This document shows positions 4,773 through 11,372 of a stretch of 11,372 nucleotides of DNA, in pieces. Under the pieces are notes generated by a model, which was given only the letters and a program-made list of their open reading frames with translations, was not told the origin of the DNA and made no database searches. The stretch lies in the NCBI GenBank assembly GCA_049515555.1, contig JBEKTY010000215.1:1-11372 (forward strand), in the 5' to 3' direction. The stretch comes from JBEKTY01 sp049515555 (lineage in GTDB: Bacteria > Planctomycetota > Planctomycetia > Pirellulales > Thermoguttaceae). Each line of letters starts with the position of its first letter. Position 1 is the stretch's first letter. The position numbers and the translations under genes were made by a program.

Positions 4773-5375
4773 CTACTTGGGAATCCTGCGGAGTTCCAGC
4801 GAGAGCATCATCCAGGTCCAGCCGTTCAGGAGCATTTCGAGTCCCACCAGCAAACCGATGACCCAGAGGGCGCTTACGGGCAGGTGCCGATAGATGACAA
4901 GCCCGGCCAGAAAGGTCATTGTGCCGTTCAACAGGGCCCAGCCCCATTGCGGGAACCGGATCAAGAGAGCAGCCAGGATCCGAAATGCTCCCATTACCAT
5001 GAACGATATGGCGACGAAGATGGTGACCATCAGAATGGAGACTAACGGTCGCTCGGTAACGACGAAGCCAGCCGCCAGGTACAGGATTCCGACGAGCAAG
5101 TGAACGAGGATGCCGCTCCACTTGCCGATCCAGAACGAGCCGATGATCGTGGCGACTCCGGCAATCATCAGGACCACAGCCAGCACGTTGATCGCCGCGA
5201 CGGAGGTGATTATGGGGAACACTAAGGCCGTCGTGCCGCAGACGACCAGAAGAATCCCCAGCAGCAGCATCCAACACCAGCTTGAACGCAGGTGTTGGAG
5301 TTCGTGCCCTACTCGCCGCTCACTTGCGGTCGCCACCGCAACGACCTCGACCGCGTCGTCTCTTCCGCTACTCAT
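4773..5375 (-). CDS. HdeD family membrane protein (DUF308)
   Basis: A 200-residue integral membrane protein. After a short soluble N-terminus (1-30) there are six hydrophobic segments, at about 33-53 (WCWMLLLGILLVVCGTTALV), 57-80, 87-107, 110-133, 143-163 and 166-190, in the paired arrangement of HdeD/DUF308 proteins. E. coli HdeD is linked to acid resistance at high cell density; the role outside enterobacteria is unknown, and acid resistance should not be assumed here. The start is taken at ATG 5375, with AAGGG 8 nt upstream; an in-frame GTG at 5384 has no room for a ribosome-binding site. Its promoter may be at 5471-5498. The gene is alone on its strand between two unrelated genes. Confidence 0.88.
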   Translation of the reverse strand: MSSGRDDAVEVVAVATASERRVGHELQHLRSSWCWMLLLGILLVVCGTTALVFPIITSVAAINVLAVVLMIAGVATIIGSFWIGKWSGILVHLLVGILYLAAGFVVTERPLVSILMVTIFVAISFMVMGAFRILAALLIRFPQWGWALLNGTMTFLAGLVIYRHLPVSALWVIGLLVGLEMLLNGWTWMMLSLELRRIPK

Positions 5376-5470
5376 GACATTCACCCTTTACGTAGAAGGT
5401 TGTAAGAAGAACTCCCGCCCTTTCACCCATGATCAACTGGACTCGAATCTGACACCAAATGGGACAGCAA

Positions 5471-5498
5471 ATCATACGACAGGCGGGCCGGGAAACAA
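5471..5498 (-). promoter_or_regulatory. Candidate promoter of the HdeD-family gene
   Basis: On the minus strand TTGTTT (5493-5498) and TATGAT (5471-5476) are separated by 16 bp. The -10 box matches consensus at five of six positions, the -35 box at three. It would give a leader of about 88 nt. This is plausible but not distinctive. Confidence 0.35.
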
Positions 5499-5584
5499 GT
5501 CATTTGCCGTAAGTGCATAACACATGGGGAGTTACGGAAATCCGCAGCTCCCCAAGAGCATAACCGTTCACAGGTCGCGCCAAG

Positions 5585-5661
5585 GTAGCAGGCACACTCC
5601 GTGTGCCGTCCGCTGAAGTGGAATAGGGTGTGGCGGACGGCACACGGAGTGTGCCTGCTAC
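5585..5661. repeat. Mirrored double palindrome (BIME-like element B), perfect 29-bp arms
   Basis: Arms at 5585-5613 and 5633-5661 are perfectly complementary over 29 bp around a 19-nt loop. Each arm contains its own hairpin: GGCACAC TCC GTGTGCC (5591-5607) and GGCACAC GGA GTGTGCC (5639-5655). The element can thus form one long stem or two short ones, the same plan as the element at 2511-2566 but with an unrelated sequence. It lies between the GT41-fusion stop (5732) and the region upstream of the HdeD-family gene, where it could end or protect the 3' end of the long minus-strand mRNA. The perfect arms suggest a recent origin or active maintenance. Confidence 0.9.
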
Positions 5662-5731
5662 GTTCCGTTTCAATGCCGTTGGACAGTTACCGGTCGGCGG
5701 AGCAGTTTGACCATACGCGCCATGCGGCAAC

Positions 5732-8527
5732 CTACTGCACGAGCTTTTCCAGGAATTCCTCGAACGACTTCACTTCACTCATGTCCTCGAACAGTACCGG
5801 ACAGGAAGAGCGGGTCTTCTGACGGATCGACTCGCCATAGGCCCGGTCGGCGGCCAACCGCACGGCCAGATCGACATACGCCTGGGCGGAGCCCACGATG
5901 CAGTCGGTCCAGCCCATCTTTCGATACAAGGCTGCGGTAATGCGACCCCGGAGATAGGGACTGGGCCAGGTGACAATGGGGGTGCCGACGGCCAGTGCTT
6001 CGTAGCTGGTGTTGCCGCCGCCGAAGGGGAAGGGGTCCAAGGCCACGTCGGCCAGGGCGAGCAACCGCAGAAAGTCCTGGTTCGGCTGTGCCGCCAGGAA
6101 TCGGACCCGTGAGGCATCGTCGCCCAGCGTTCTGGCAAGCCGGCGTTTCAGCCGCGTCGTCCAGTTAGCCACCCGCCCTTCCAGCAAGACGATCTGGCCC
6201 TGGCGGTCCTGTCGCAAAATGCCTGCCAGGATTGGGTCGAACTCCGGATGGAGCTTGAAGAGCGTCTGTGGGCAGACATAGAGGTTGCGGTCGGCCGGGA
6301 GGCCGAAGAACTCCCGCCCGCGCGTCGGGCCCGACAGCTCCGGCCGCTCGTAGTAGGTCCCGAGATTCGGCAAGCGCACCAGCCGCTCGGCATAGTGCGA
6401 GTCGGCCTCAGCCGTCTCCAGAAGCTGGCTGGACAGGAAGTAATCGATGGCCGGGCTGCCCGTCGTGTCGGGATGGCCCCAGGTAACGCACTGGACCGGC
6501 GCCATGCGGGAGAAGGCCAGGGTATAGGTCAGGGCGTCCATGCCGACGTCGGCGAACACGAGGACATCGAGGTCCAACTGGGCAATCTGCCGCCGCGCCG
6601 CCTCGACCTCGCGCGTCACGGCCAGGAAACGATCGGCGACCTGGGCGAAGATCCGCGTTTTCTCATCAGCACGCAGGCCGGCATAGATCACGGTCACTTC
6701 GAATCGATCGCGGGCCAGGTGTCGGATGCGGCCCAGGTTCAAGCGACCGATGGTGTGGTCGCGGAAGTAGGCCGACAGGAATCCGACCTTCAACCGCCGG
6801 CCGCGGCTCGGGGCACCGGGTTCGCACAAGTCCAGGCCCTGAGGAATGCGGCCCAGCAGGCACGCCACGTCGCGGTCGTTGAGCCCCTGGTACGCCAGGA
6901 AGAAGGGCGTGGGCAACAGCGAGCGGGTCGTATCGATGCGCACGCCCTCGTCGGCCAACTGCCGTACGCCCGCCGTGAAATGCTCACGCCATCGGCCGAT
7001 GTCTGCGGTCGAGTCGTACACGACCGGCAGAACGGTGGCCGCCAAGAGGCGGTTCATGGGCGCCGGCGCGAGGTGCTGGGCCTGTTCATAGTGCCGAAGG
7101 GCCTCCTCGGGCTCGCCGTAGTTGTAGGACAGGTAGCCCAGGTTCTGGTGGGCCGCCACGAAGCCGGGCTGCACCTGGACGGCCCGGCGGTAGCTCGCCA
7201 TCGCGGCATCCTGGTCGCCGAGTTCCTGATACAGGTTGCCCAAATCGTTGAGCAGGTCGGCCCGGCCGGGGGCCGCTTCTGCGGCGAGCTTCAGCCGCTG
7301 GAGCGTCTCGATCCATCGCCCCTGGCGACGCAGCAACGAGGCTTCGACGGCCAATTGCTGCGCCCGGAGGTGTGCCGCGGGCTGAAGCGAGGGGGCCAAA
7401 GTTGGCGGTGAAACCGACGCGCTGCCGGTCGCGACTTTCGGGGACGCCTTGCCTTCCGGCGGCACCAGCCAGACATCCGGGCGATCGTCGTCCTCGGCCG
7501 ACGGGCCGGAGAATACCGGGTTGCGGCAGCCTGGCAGCACGCAGACGGCGAAGACCTCCTCCACGCCCGTGTGGAACTGTAGCCAGGCTACAGCCCGGCC
7601 GGACAGCAGATCGACCACCGCCACTCCGCAGCGCAGCTCGTCGCGTCGCTCGGCAATCGGAATCCCACCGAAGATCGCCGTCTCGCGGACTCGCGACAGG
7701 CCCACAAATGCGAACTGGCCGCAGAAGGCCATGCCGCGCGTGTAGCCGGGGAACCGTTCAACGCTCTCCACGTGGCCGCTGGCCGGGTCGATCTGCACCA
7801 GCCGGCCGTTGCCCGAATCCAGCGCCCAGAGCCGCCCTTCATACCAACGGGGCGAGTGCGGCATGCACAGGCCGCGGACCACGGTCTCGCCGCTGGGCAC
7901 GTCGATCACGCAACCACTGGTGGCCTTCTGGGGGCGCCAGCCGGCCGGCTCGTTCGACTCGCTGTGGGCCGTGACAAACCGCGGCCGGCCGTCCTGCAGC
8001 GCCATGCCGTTGAGATGACAGCGGTCCTGTCCCGCCAGTTCGGTAATAAAGGGCGGCCGCCAGCGGGGCACGAAACTGTAAGACTCGTCCAGGGTACACA
8101 GGCAGGAAAAGAGCGTGTTGACCAGCCACAGGCCGTCGGCGCCCCAGGCCAGCTCATGGCCGTGCACGTTGCCGCTGACCAGCGACGCCAGCGTCAGCCA
8201 GCAGGCATCATAGGTTCCGCGCGGCTCGATGCCGGCCGCCACGTCGCGGGCCGGGTGTAAGAGGTAGACCTGGCGGCGGGCGCCCACCGCAATGCGTTGG
8301 GGCCCCACGGCAACGCCCATGACCCGATCGAAGTTGTGGAAGGCGAAGTTCAACTGGCCTCGGTGAACCCCCACCACCGCCAACTTTCCGGCCTGGTAGG
8401 TCGACACCAGCAAGGCCACGTTGAGGTGTTCCAGAATCGAGGGGAAGTCGCGCGAGTACTCGAACCGTACCTCACGCCGCACTGGCCTCTTCTCGTCCGG
8501 AATCGTCGATGCGTCTGGCGTCTGCAC
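5732..8527 (-). CDS. TIGR03032 domain - TPR - GT41 (O-GlcNAc-transferase-like) fusion protein
   Basis: A 931-residue three-part protein. Residues about 19-357 are a TIGR03032-family domain (EYSRDFPSILEHLNVALLVS, YQAGKL, ESNEPAGW at 191-198, CMPHSPRW at 221-228, ALDSGNG), probably a beta-propeller of unknown role. After a Pro/Ser/Ala linker (358-385), TPR units cover about 387-490. Residues about 578-925 form a GT41/SPINDLY-type glycosyltransferase of GT-B fold: VGFLSAYFRDH with His591 matching the catalytic-region His of human OGT, VTWGHPDTTGS (681-691), CPQTLFKLHP with Lys758 matching the UDP-contacting Lys, and DPFPFGGGNTSYEAL (831-845), then VGTPIVTWPS. It presumably transfers a sugar from a nucleotide-sugar to protein Ser/Thr, with TPRs choosing the substrate; donor and target are unknown. 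The start is GTG 8527, with AGGAG 6 nt upstream. No signal peptide, so cytoplasmic. Divergent from the secreted repeat protein. Confidence 0.93.
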   Translation of the reverse strand: MQTPDASTIPDEKRPVRREVRFEYSRDFPSILEHLNVALLVSTYQAGKLAVVGVHRGQLNFAFHNFDRVMGVAVGPQRIAVGARRQVYLLHPARDVAAGIEPRGTYDACWLTLASLVSGNVHGHELAWGADGLWLVNTLFSCLCTLDESYSFVPRWRPPFITELAGQDRCHLNGMALQDGRPRFVTAHSESNEPAGWRPQKATSGCVIDVPSGETVVRGLCMPHSPRWYEGRLWALDSGNGRLVQIDPASGHVESVERFPGYTRGMAFCGQFAFVGLSRVRETAIFGGIPIAERRDELRCGVAVVDLLSGRAVAWLQFHTGVEEVFAVCVLPGCRNPVFSGPSAEDDDRPDVWLVPPEGKASPKVATGSASVSPPTLAPSLQPAAHLRAQQLAVEASLLRRQGRWIETLQRLKLAAEAAPGRADLLNDLGNLYQELGDQDAAMASYRRAVQVQPGFVAAHQNLGYLSYNYGEPEEALRHYEQAQHLAPAPMNRLLAATVLPVVYDSTADIGRWREHFTAGVRQLADEGVRIDTTRSLLPTPFFLAYQGLNDRDVACLLGRIPQGLDLCEPGAPSRGRRLKVGFLSAYFRDHTIGRLNLGRIRHLARDRFEVTVIYAGLRADEKTRIFAQVADRFLAVTREVEAARRQIAQLDLDVLVFADVGMDALTYTLAFSRMAPVQCVTWGHPDTTGSPAIDYFLSSQLLETAEADSHYAERLVRLPNLGTYYERPELSGPTRGREFFGLPADRNLYVCPQTLFKLHPEFDPILAGILRQDRQGQIVLLEGRVANWTTRLKRRLARTLGDDASRVRFLAAQPNQDFLRLLALADVALDPFPFGGGNTSYEALAVGTPIVTWPSPYLRGRITAALYRKMGWTDCIVGSAQAYVDLAVRLAADRAYGESIRQKTRSSCPVLFEDMSEVKSFEEFLEKLVQ

Positions 8528-8581
8528 GTGCTTCTCCTGACGTGAAGCTCTTGCTCCGCTCCTCGCGGTGTGACCAGAACT

Positions 8582-8611
8582 AGGCTACCATCCCCGTCGT
8601 TAAGGCGTCAA
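8582..8611 (-). promoter_or_regulatory. Candidate promoter of the GT41 fusion gene
   Basis: On the minus strand TTGACG (8606-8611) is followed after 18 bp by TAGCCT (8582-8587). The -35 box is good (five of six) and the -10 box is poor (three of six). It would give a leader of roughly 48 nt before the GTG start. Confidence 0.3.
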
Positions 8612-8628
8612 GGACCTCAGAACCGGCG

Positions 8629-8657
8629 GCTTCTACGCACTGCCAGTGCGCAGAAGC
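8629..8657. repeat. Palindrome in the divergent intergenic region
   Basis: GCTTCTACGCACTG and CAGTGCGCAGAAGC are inverse copies (13 of 14 positions) separated by a single base. The near-continuous symmetry looks more like a protein-binding palindrome or a small hairpin than a terminator, since no T-tract follows. It lies about 100 bp upstream of the GT41-fusion start, just beyond that gene's candidate promoter. Confidence 0.65.
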
Positions 8658-8827
8658 GGGGCTGCCTTCCTCTCGCAACCATAACGGAGGTAATGAGATA
8701 GTTATAGATAGTGGGCCAATGTCTCAGAACCCGCGTCAGCCCGCGGACGGCTGCCAGGTTGGTCATCAAGGGTATTATGCAGCGTAGGGCAGATAGGATC
8801 AACTTATGAAATCTAATTCTGGGGGGG

Positions 8828-8855
8828 TTGACATCGCGTAACGAGATACTACTCT
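8828..8855 (+). promoter_or_regulatory. Candidate promoter of the ELWxxDGT-repeat gene
   Basis: A perfect TTGACA (8828-8833) is followed after 16 bp by TACTCT (8850-8855), a poor -10 box. It is preceded directly by seven G residues (8821-8827). Transcription would start near 8862 and give a leader of about 80 nt. The perfect -35 box is the main support. Confidence 0.4.
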
Positions 8856-8940
8856 AGAGCCTGCTTTCACGTTTTCCTCCAGGCCACCCGTCTGTCAACG
8901 ATCCAAAAGAGCCGAAGCCTTCCACAGCAGGAGAACTACG

Positions 8941-11372
8941 ATGATGCGGTCCCACCGGAATCAGCCGTCGGCATTGAAGGGGAAGTTCTCGAACGTGCGT
9001 CGTGCACGGCAGGGCCTCGACGGTCGGCGACTGCAATTCGAGCCGCTGGAAAGTCGTCATCTCTTGTCGGTGGGGGCGCAACTCTTGGCCGATATCAACC
9101 TGGCGCCGCCGAGAATCAATTGGGAGAATTCCGTCCAGGTAGGCAATCTCACTTACTTCACGACATTCTCTGCGACCGGGGACGCGGGGCTCTGGAAAAC
9201 CAATGGCACTTCCTCCGGCACCGTCCTGGTCAAGGACATCCCGTACGGCAGCAAAGGAAACTCGTACGGCCCGCCCAACAGAAACGCTCCCTCGGATCTG
9301 ACGAACGTCGGCGGGACGCTGTTCTTCGCGGCCTACGACGGCGCCAACGGCGATGATCTGTGGAAGAGCGACGGGACCGCCGCCGGCACCGTTGTGGTCA
9401 AGGACTTCCAATCCGGCGGCGCATCCCCGTACTCGCAGTCCTGGGATCTGACGAACGTCGGCGGGGCGCTCTTCTTCGCGGCCAACGACGGCACCCACGG
9501 CAATGAACTCTGGAAGAGCGACGGGACCGCCGCCGGCACCGCCATGGTCGCGGACATCCAACCGGGCAGCACAGGCTCGTACCCCACTGAGTTGACGAAC
9601 GTCGGCGGGACGCTCTGCTTCACGGCCAACGACGGTACCCACGGCTATGAACTATGGAGGAGCGACGGGACCGCCGCCGGCACCGTGCTGGTCGCGGACA
9701 TCCAACCCGGCAGTGCAGGCTCGTCTCCCTCGTATCTGACGAACGTCGGCGGGACGCTCTTCTTCACGGCCAACGACGGCACCGCCGGCACTGAACTCTG
9801 GAAGAGCGACGGGACCACCGCGGGCACCGTTTTGCTCAAGGACATCCAACCCGGCAGTGCAGGCTCGTCTCCCTCGTATTTGACGAACGTCGGCGGAACG
9901 CTCTTCTTCACGGCCAACGACGGCACCGCCGGCACTGAACTGTGGAAGAGCGACGGGACCACCGCCGGCACCGTGCTGGTCAAGGACATCGACCCCGGCA
10001 GCGCAGGCTCGCACCCCTCGTATTTGACGGACGTCGGCGGAACGCTCTTCTTCTCGGCCAACGACGGCACCCACGGCTATGAACTGTGGAAGAGCGACGG
10101 GACCACCGCCGGCACCGTTTTGGTCAAGGAAATCCAACCCGGCGGCGCATCCTCGTACTCGCAGTCCTGGGATCTGACGAACGTCGGCGGGACGCTCTTC
10201 TTCACGGCCAACGACGGCACCCACGGCTATGAGCTGTGGAAGAGCGACGGGACCGCCGCCGGCACCGTTTTGGTCAAGGACATCGACCCCGGCAGCGCAA
10301 GCTCGCACCCCTGGGCTCTGACGAACGTCGGCGGAACGCTCTTCTTCATGGCCAACGGCGGGGAACTGTGGAAGAGCAACGGGACCGCCGCCGGCACCGT
10401 CTTGGTCACGGGTATGTTAACCGGCAGCGCAGGCTCGTACCCCTGGGGTTTGACGAACGTCAGCGGGACGCTCTTCTTCTCGGCCAACGACGGTACCCAC
10501 GGCTATGAACTGTGGAAGAGCAACGGGACCGCCGCCGGCACCGTCTTGGTCAAGGACATCCAACCCGGCATCGCAGGCTCGTATCCCTGGGCCCTGACGA
10601 ACGTCGGCGGGACGCTCTTCTTCACGGCCAACGACGGGGAACTATGGAAGAGCAACGGGACCGCCGCCGGCACCGTCTTGGTCAAGGACATCTCAGCCGG
10701 CAGCGCATACTCGTACTCGTCTCCCTCGTATCTGACGAACGTCGGCGGGACGCTCTTCTTCACGGCTAACGACGGCACCCACGGCACTGAACTCTGGAAG
10801 AGCGACGGGACGGCCGCCGGCACCGCCTTGGTCGCGGACATCCAACCCGGCAGTGCAGGCTCGTCTCCCTCGTATTTGACGAACGTCGGCGGGACGCTCT
10901 TCTTCACGGCCAACGACGGCACCCACGGCACTGAACTGTGGAAGAGCGACGGGACGGCCGCCGGCACCGCCTTGGTCGCGGACATCCAACCCGGCAGCGC
11001 AAGCTCGTCTCCCTCGGATCTGACGAACGTCGACGGAACGCTCTTTTTCTCGGCCAACGACGGCACCCACGGCTATGAACTCTGGAAGAGCGACGGGACC
11101 GCCGCCGGCACCGCCTTGGTCGCGGACATCCAACCCGGCAGCGCAAGCTCGTTCTCGTATCTCTCGGAGTTGACGAACGTCGGCGGGACGCTCTTCTTCG
11201 CGGCCAACGACGGCACCCACGGCTATGAACTGTGGAAGAGCGACGGGACCACCGCCGGCACCATCCTAGTCGCGGACATCCAACCCGGCAGCGGAAGCTC
11301 GGGTCCTTCGGAACTGACGAACGTCGGCGGAACGCTCTTCTTCACGGCCAACGACGGCACCCACGGCTATGA
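8941..11372 (+). CDS. Secreted ELWxxDGT-repeat protein (partial, 3' end outside window)
   Basis: The frame is open from ATG 8941 to the window end: 810 codons with no stop. AGGAG lies 7 nt upstream of the ATG. The basic N-terminus (1-32) is followed by FEPLESRHLLS (33-43), the planctomycete extracellular-protein motif (Pfam Planc_extracel-like), so the protein is probably exported although no strong hydrophobic core is seen. From residue 83 on, units of mostly 48 residues repeat: ELWKSDGTAAGTVLVKDI, then QPGSAGSSPSYLTNVGGTLF, then FTANDGTHGY. Fifteen units start inside the window and a sixteenth is cut. The ELWxxDGTxxGT repeat is known from bacterial surface proteins, often misnamed hyalin; each unit fits one beta-propeller blade or beta-sandwich strand set (inference). 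Likely cell-surface or extracellular, perhaps adhesive or structural; enzymatic activity is not indicated. Confidence 0.92.
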   Translation, partial: MMRSHRNQPSALKGKFSNVRRARQGLDGRRLQFEPLESRHLLSVGAQLLADINLAPPRINWENSVQVGNLTYFTTFSATGDAGLWKTNGTSSGTVLVKDIPYGSKGNSYGPPNRNAPSDLTNVGGTLFFAAYDGANGDDLWKSDGTAAGTVVVKDFQSGGASPYSQSWDLTNVGGALFFAANDGTHGNELWKSDGTAAGTAMVADIQPGSTGSYPTELTNVGGTLCFTANDGTHGYELWRSDGTAAGTVLVADIQPGSAGSSPSYLTNVGGTLFFTANDGTAGTELWKSDGTTAGTVLLKDIQPGSAGSSPSYLTNVGGTLFFTANDGTAGTELWKSDGTTAGTVLVKDIDPGSAGSHPSYLTDVGGTLFFSANDGTHGYELWKSDGTTAGTVLVKEIQPGGASSYSQSWDLTNVGGTLFFTANDGTHGYELWKSDGTAAGTVLVKDIDPGSASSHPWALTNVGGTLFFMANGGELWKSNGTAAGTVLVTGMLTGSAGSYPWGLTNVSGTLFFSANDGTHGYELWKSNGTAAGTVLVKDIQPGIAGSYPWALTNVGGTLFFTANDGELWKSNGTAAGTVLVKDISAGSAYSYSSPSYLTNVGGTLFFTANDGTHGTELWKSDGTAAGTALVADIQPGSAGSSPSYLTNVGGTLFFTANDGTHGTELWKSDGTAAGTALVADIQPGSASSSPSDLTNVDGTLFFSANDGTHGYELWKSDGTAAGTALVADIQPGSASSFSYLSELTNVGGTLFFAANDGTHGYELWKSDGTTAGTILVADIQPGSGSSGPSELTNVGGTLFFTANDGTHGY
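9187..11372 (+). repeat. Tandem coding repeats, 144-nt basic unit
   Basis: ELW-box starts are at 9187, 9355, 9505, 9649, 9793, 9937, 10081, 10231, 10363, 10507, 10639, 10789, 10933, 11077 and 11227, with the next at 11371. Spacings are 168, 150, 144, 144, 144, 144, 150, 132, 144, 132, 150, 144, 144, 150 and 144 nt, all multiples of three. The 132-nt units lack four codons (the THGY stretch); the 150-nt units carry two extra codons in the Ser-rich loop. Many neighbours are nearly identical in DNA, including synonymous positions, pointing to recent duplication or gene conversion. The array continues beyond the window. Confidence 0.97.

Larger units (their letters stand above)
5376..5731. other. 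356-nt intergenic region
   Basis: It contains the candidate promoter (5471-5498) and the 29-bp-arm palindrome (5585-5661). The remainder (about 5499-5584 and 5662-5731) shows no ORF with a ribosome-binding site and no RNA-like structure that I can support. Confidence 0.6.
8528..8940. other. 413-nt divergent intergenic region
   Basis: It separates the GT41 fusion (minus) from the repeat protein (plus) and holds a candidate promoter on each strand (8582-8611, 8828-8855), a near-perfect palindrome (8629-8657), an A/T-richer stretch (about 8680-8820) and a run of seven G (8821-8827). No ORF in it has a credible ribosome-binding site, and I see no RNA gene. Confidence 0.55.

Noticed and set aside
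6248..7411. A 387-codon plus-strand reading frame
   Set aside because: It lies entirely opposite the GT41 fusion gene, whose protein has clear domains and motifs; the frame is a GC-rich antisense shadow.
8617..8802. A 61-codon minus-strand frame in the divergent intergenic region
   Set aside because: It has no ribosome-binding site, crosses a palindrome and encodes nothing recognisable.
8854..11220. Several long minus-strand reading frames opposite the repeat gene (for example 8854-9642, 9652-10308, 10503-11066, 10693-11220)
   Set aside because: They are mirror images of the tandem coding repeat: a repeat without stops in one unit on the reverse strand stays open across all units. They break wherever unit length or sequence changes, lack ribosome-binding sites and encode low-complexity peptides, while the plus-strand frame is continuous and matches a known repeat family.
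9187..11372. CRISPR-like array suggested by regular repetition
   Set aside because: The repeats are 144 nt, contiguous, in frame and protein-coding, with no short repeat/unique spacer pattern.

Overview
The window looks like chromosomal DNA of a planctomycete (phylum Planctomycetota, possibly Pirellulales-like). It is GC-rich. Several things point this way: a 23S-5S rRNA pair with an unusually short 5S (about 110 nt, as is typical of planctomycetes); a secreted repeat protein whose N-terminus carries the planctomycete-type motif FEPLESRHLLS; a TIGR03032/TPR/GT41 protein; a 59-residue MARDRNTYAKRQRE-type basic protein; and many intergenic inverted repeats. The assignment is an inference from gene content, not a phylogeny.

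Layout. 1-564: 3' end of 23S rRNA, a spacer with three hairpins and no tRNA, 5S rRNA and a strong intrinsic terminator. 643-1823: a minus-strand cluster facing the rRNA operon, made of a cold-shock-domain protein, a small Lys/Arg-rich protein and a glycine-rich RRM protein. All three look like RNA-binding or basic RNA-associated proteins. The RRM gene is preceded by a 17-codon ORF and an intrinsic terminator, which together resemble an attenuation leader, and a second terminator sits between the small basic gene and the cold-shock gene. 1980-2434: an AT-richer promoter region with a near-consensus sigma-70 promoter, then a small helix-turn-helix gene. 2511-2566: a paired-palindrome element between convergent genes. 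2602-3411 (minus): a YceH/DUF480 double winged-helix protein with an added coiled-coil tail. 3691-4674 (plus): a probably exported alpha/beta-hydrolase. 4773-5375 (minus): an HdeD-family membrane protein. 5585-5661: a second paired-palindrome element with perfect 29-bp arms. 5732-8527 (minus): a 931-residue fusion of a TIGR03032 domain, TPRs and an O-GlcNAc-transferase-like GT41 domain. 8941-11372 (plus, running off the window): the start of a very repetitive ELWxxDGT-repeat secreted protein.

How the parts may work together. The left part is core machinery (rRNA plus RNA chaperones), with signs of transcription-termination control. The middle holds apparently independent single genes. On the right, the GT41 fusion and the Ser/Thr/Gly-rich secreted repeat protein are divergently transcribed from a shared 413-bp region. 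A glycosyltransferase-substrate or shared-regulation relationship is possible, but it is only an inference. The most distinctive observations are the three-part glycosyltransferase fusion, the near-identical 144-nt tandem repeats with a 726-nt higher-order echo, the possible leader-peptide attenuator of the RRM gene, and two sequence-unrelated elements that share a mirrored double-hairpin design.
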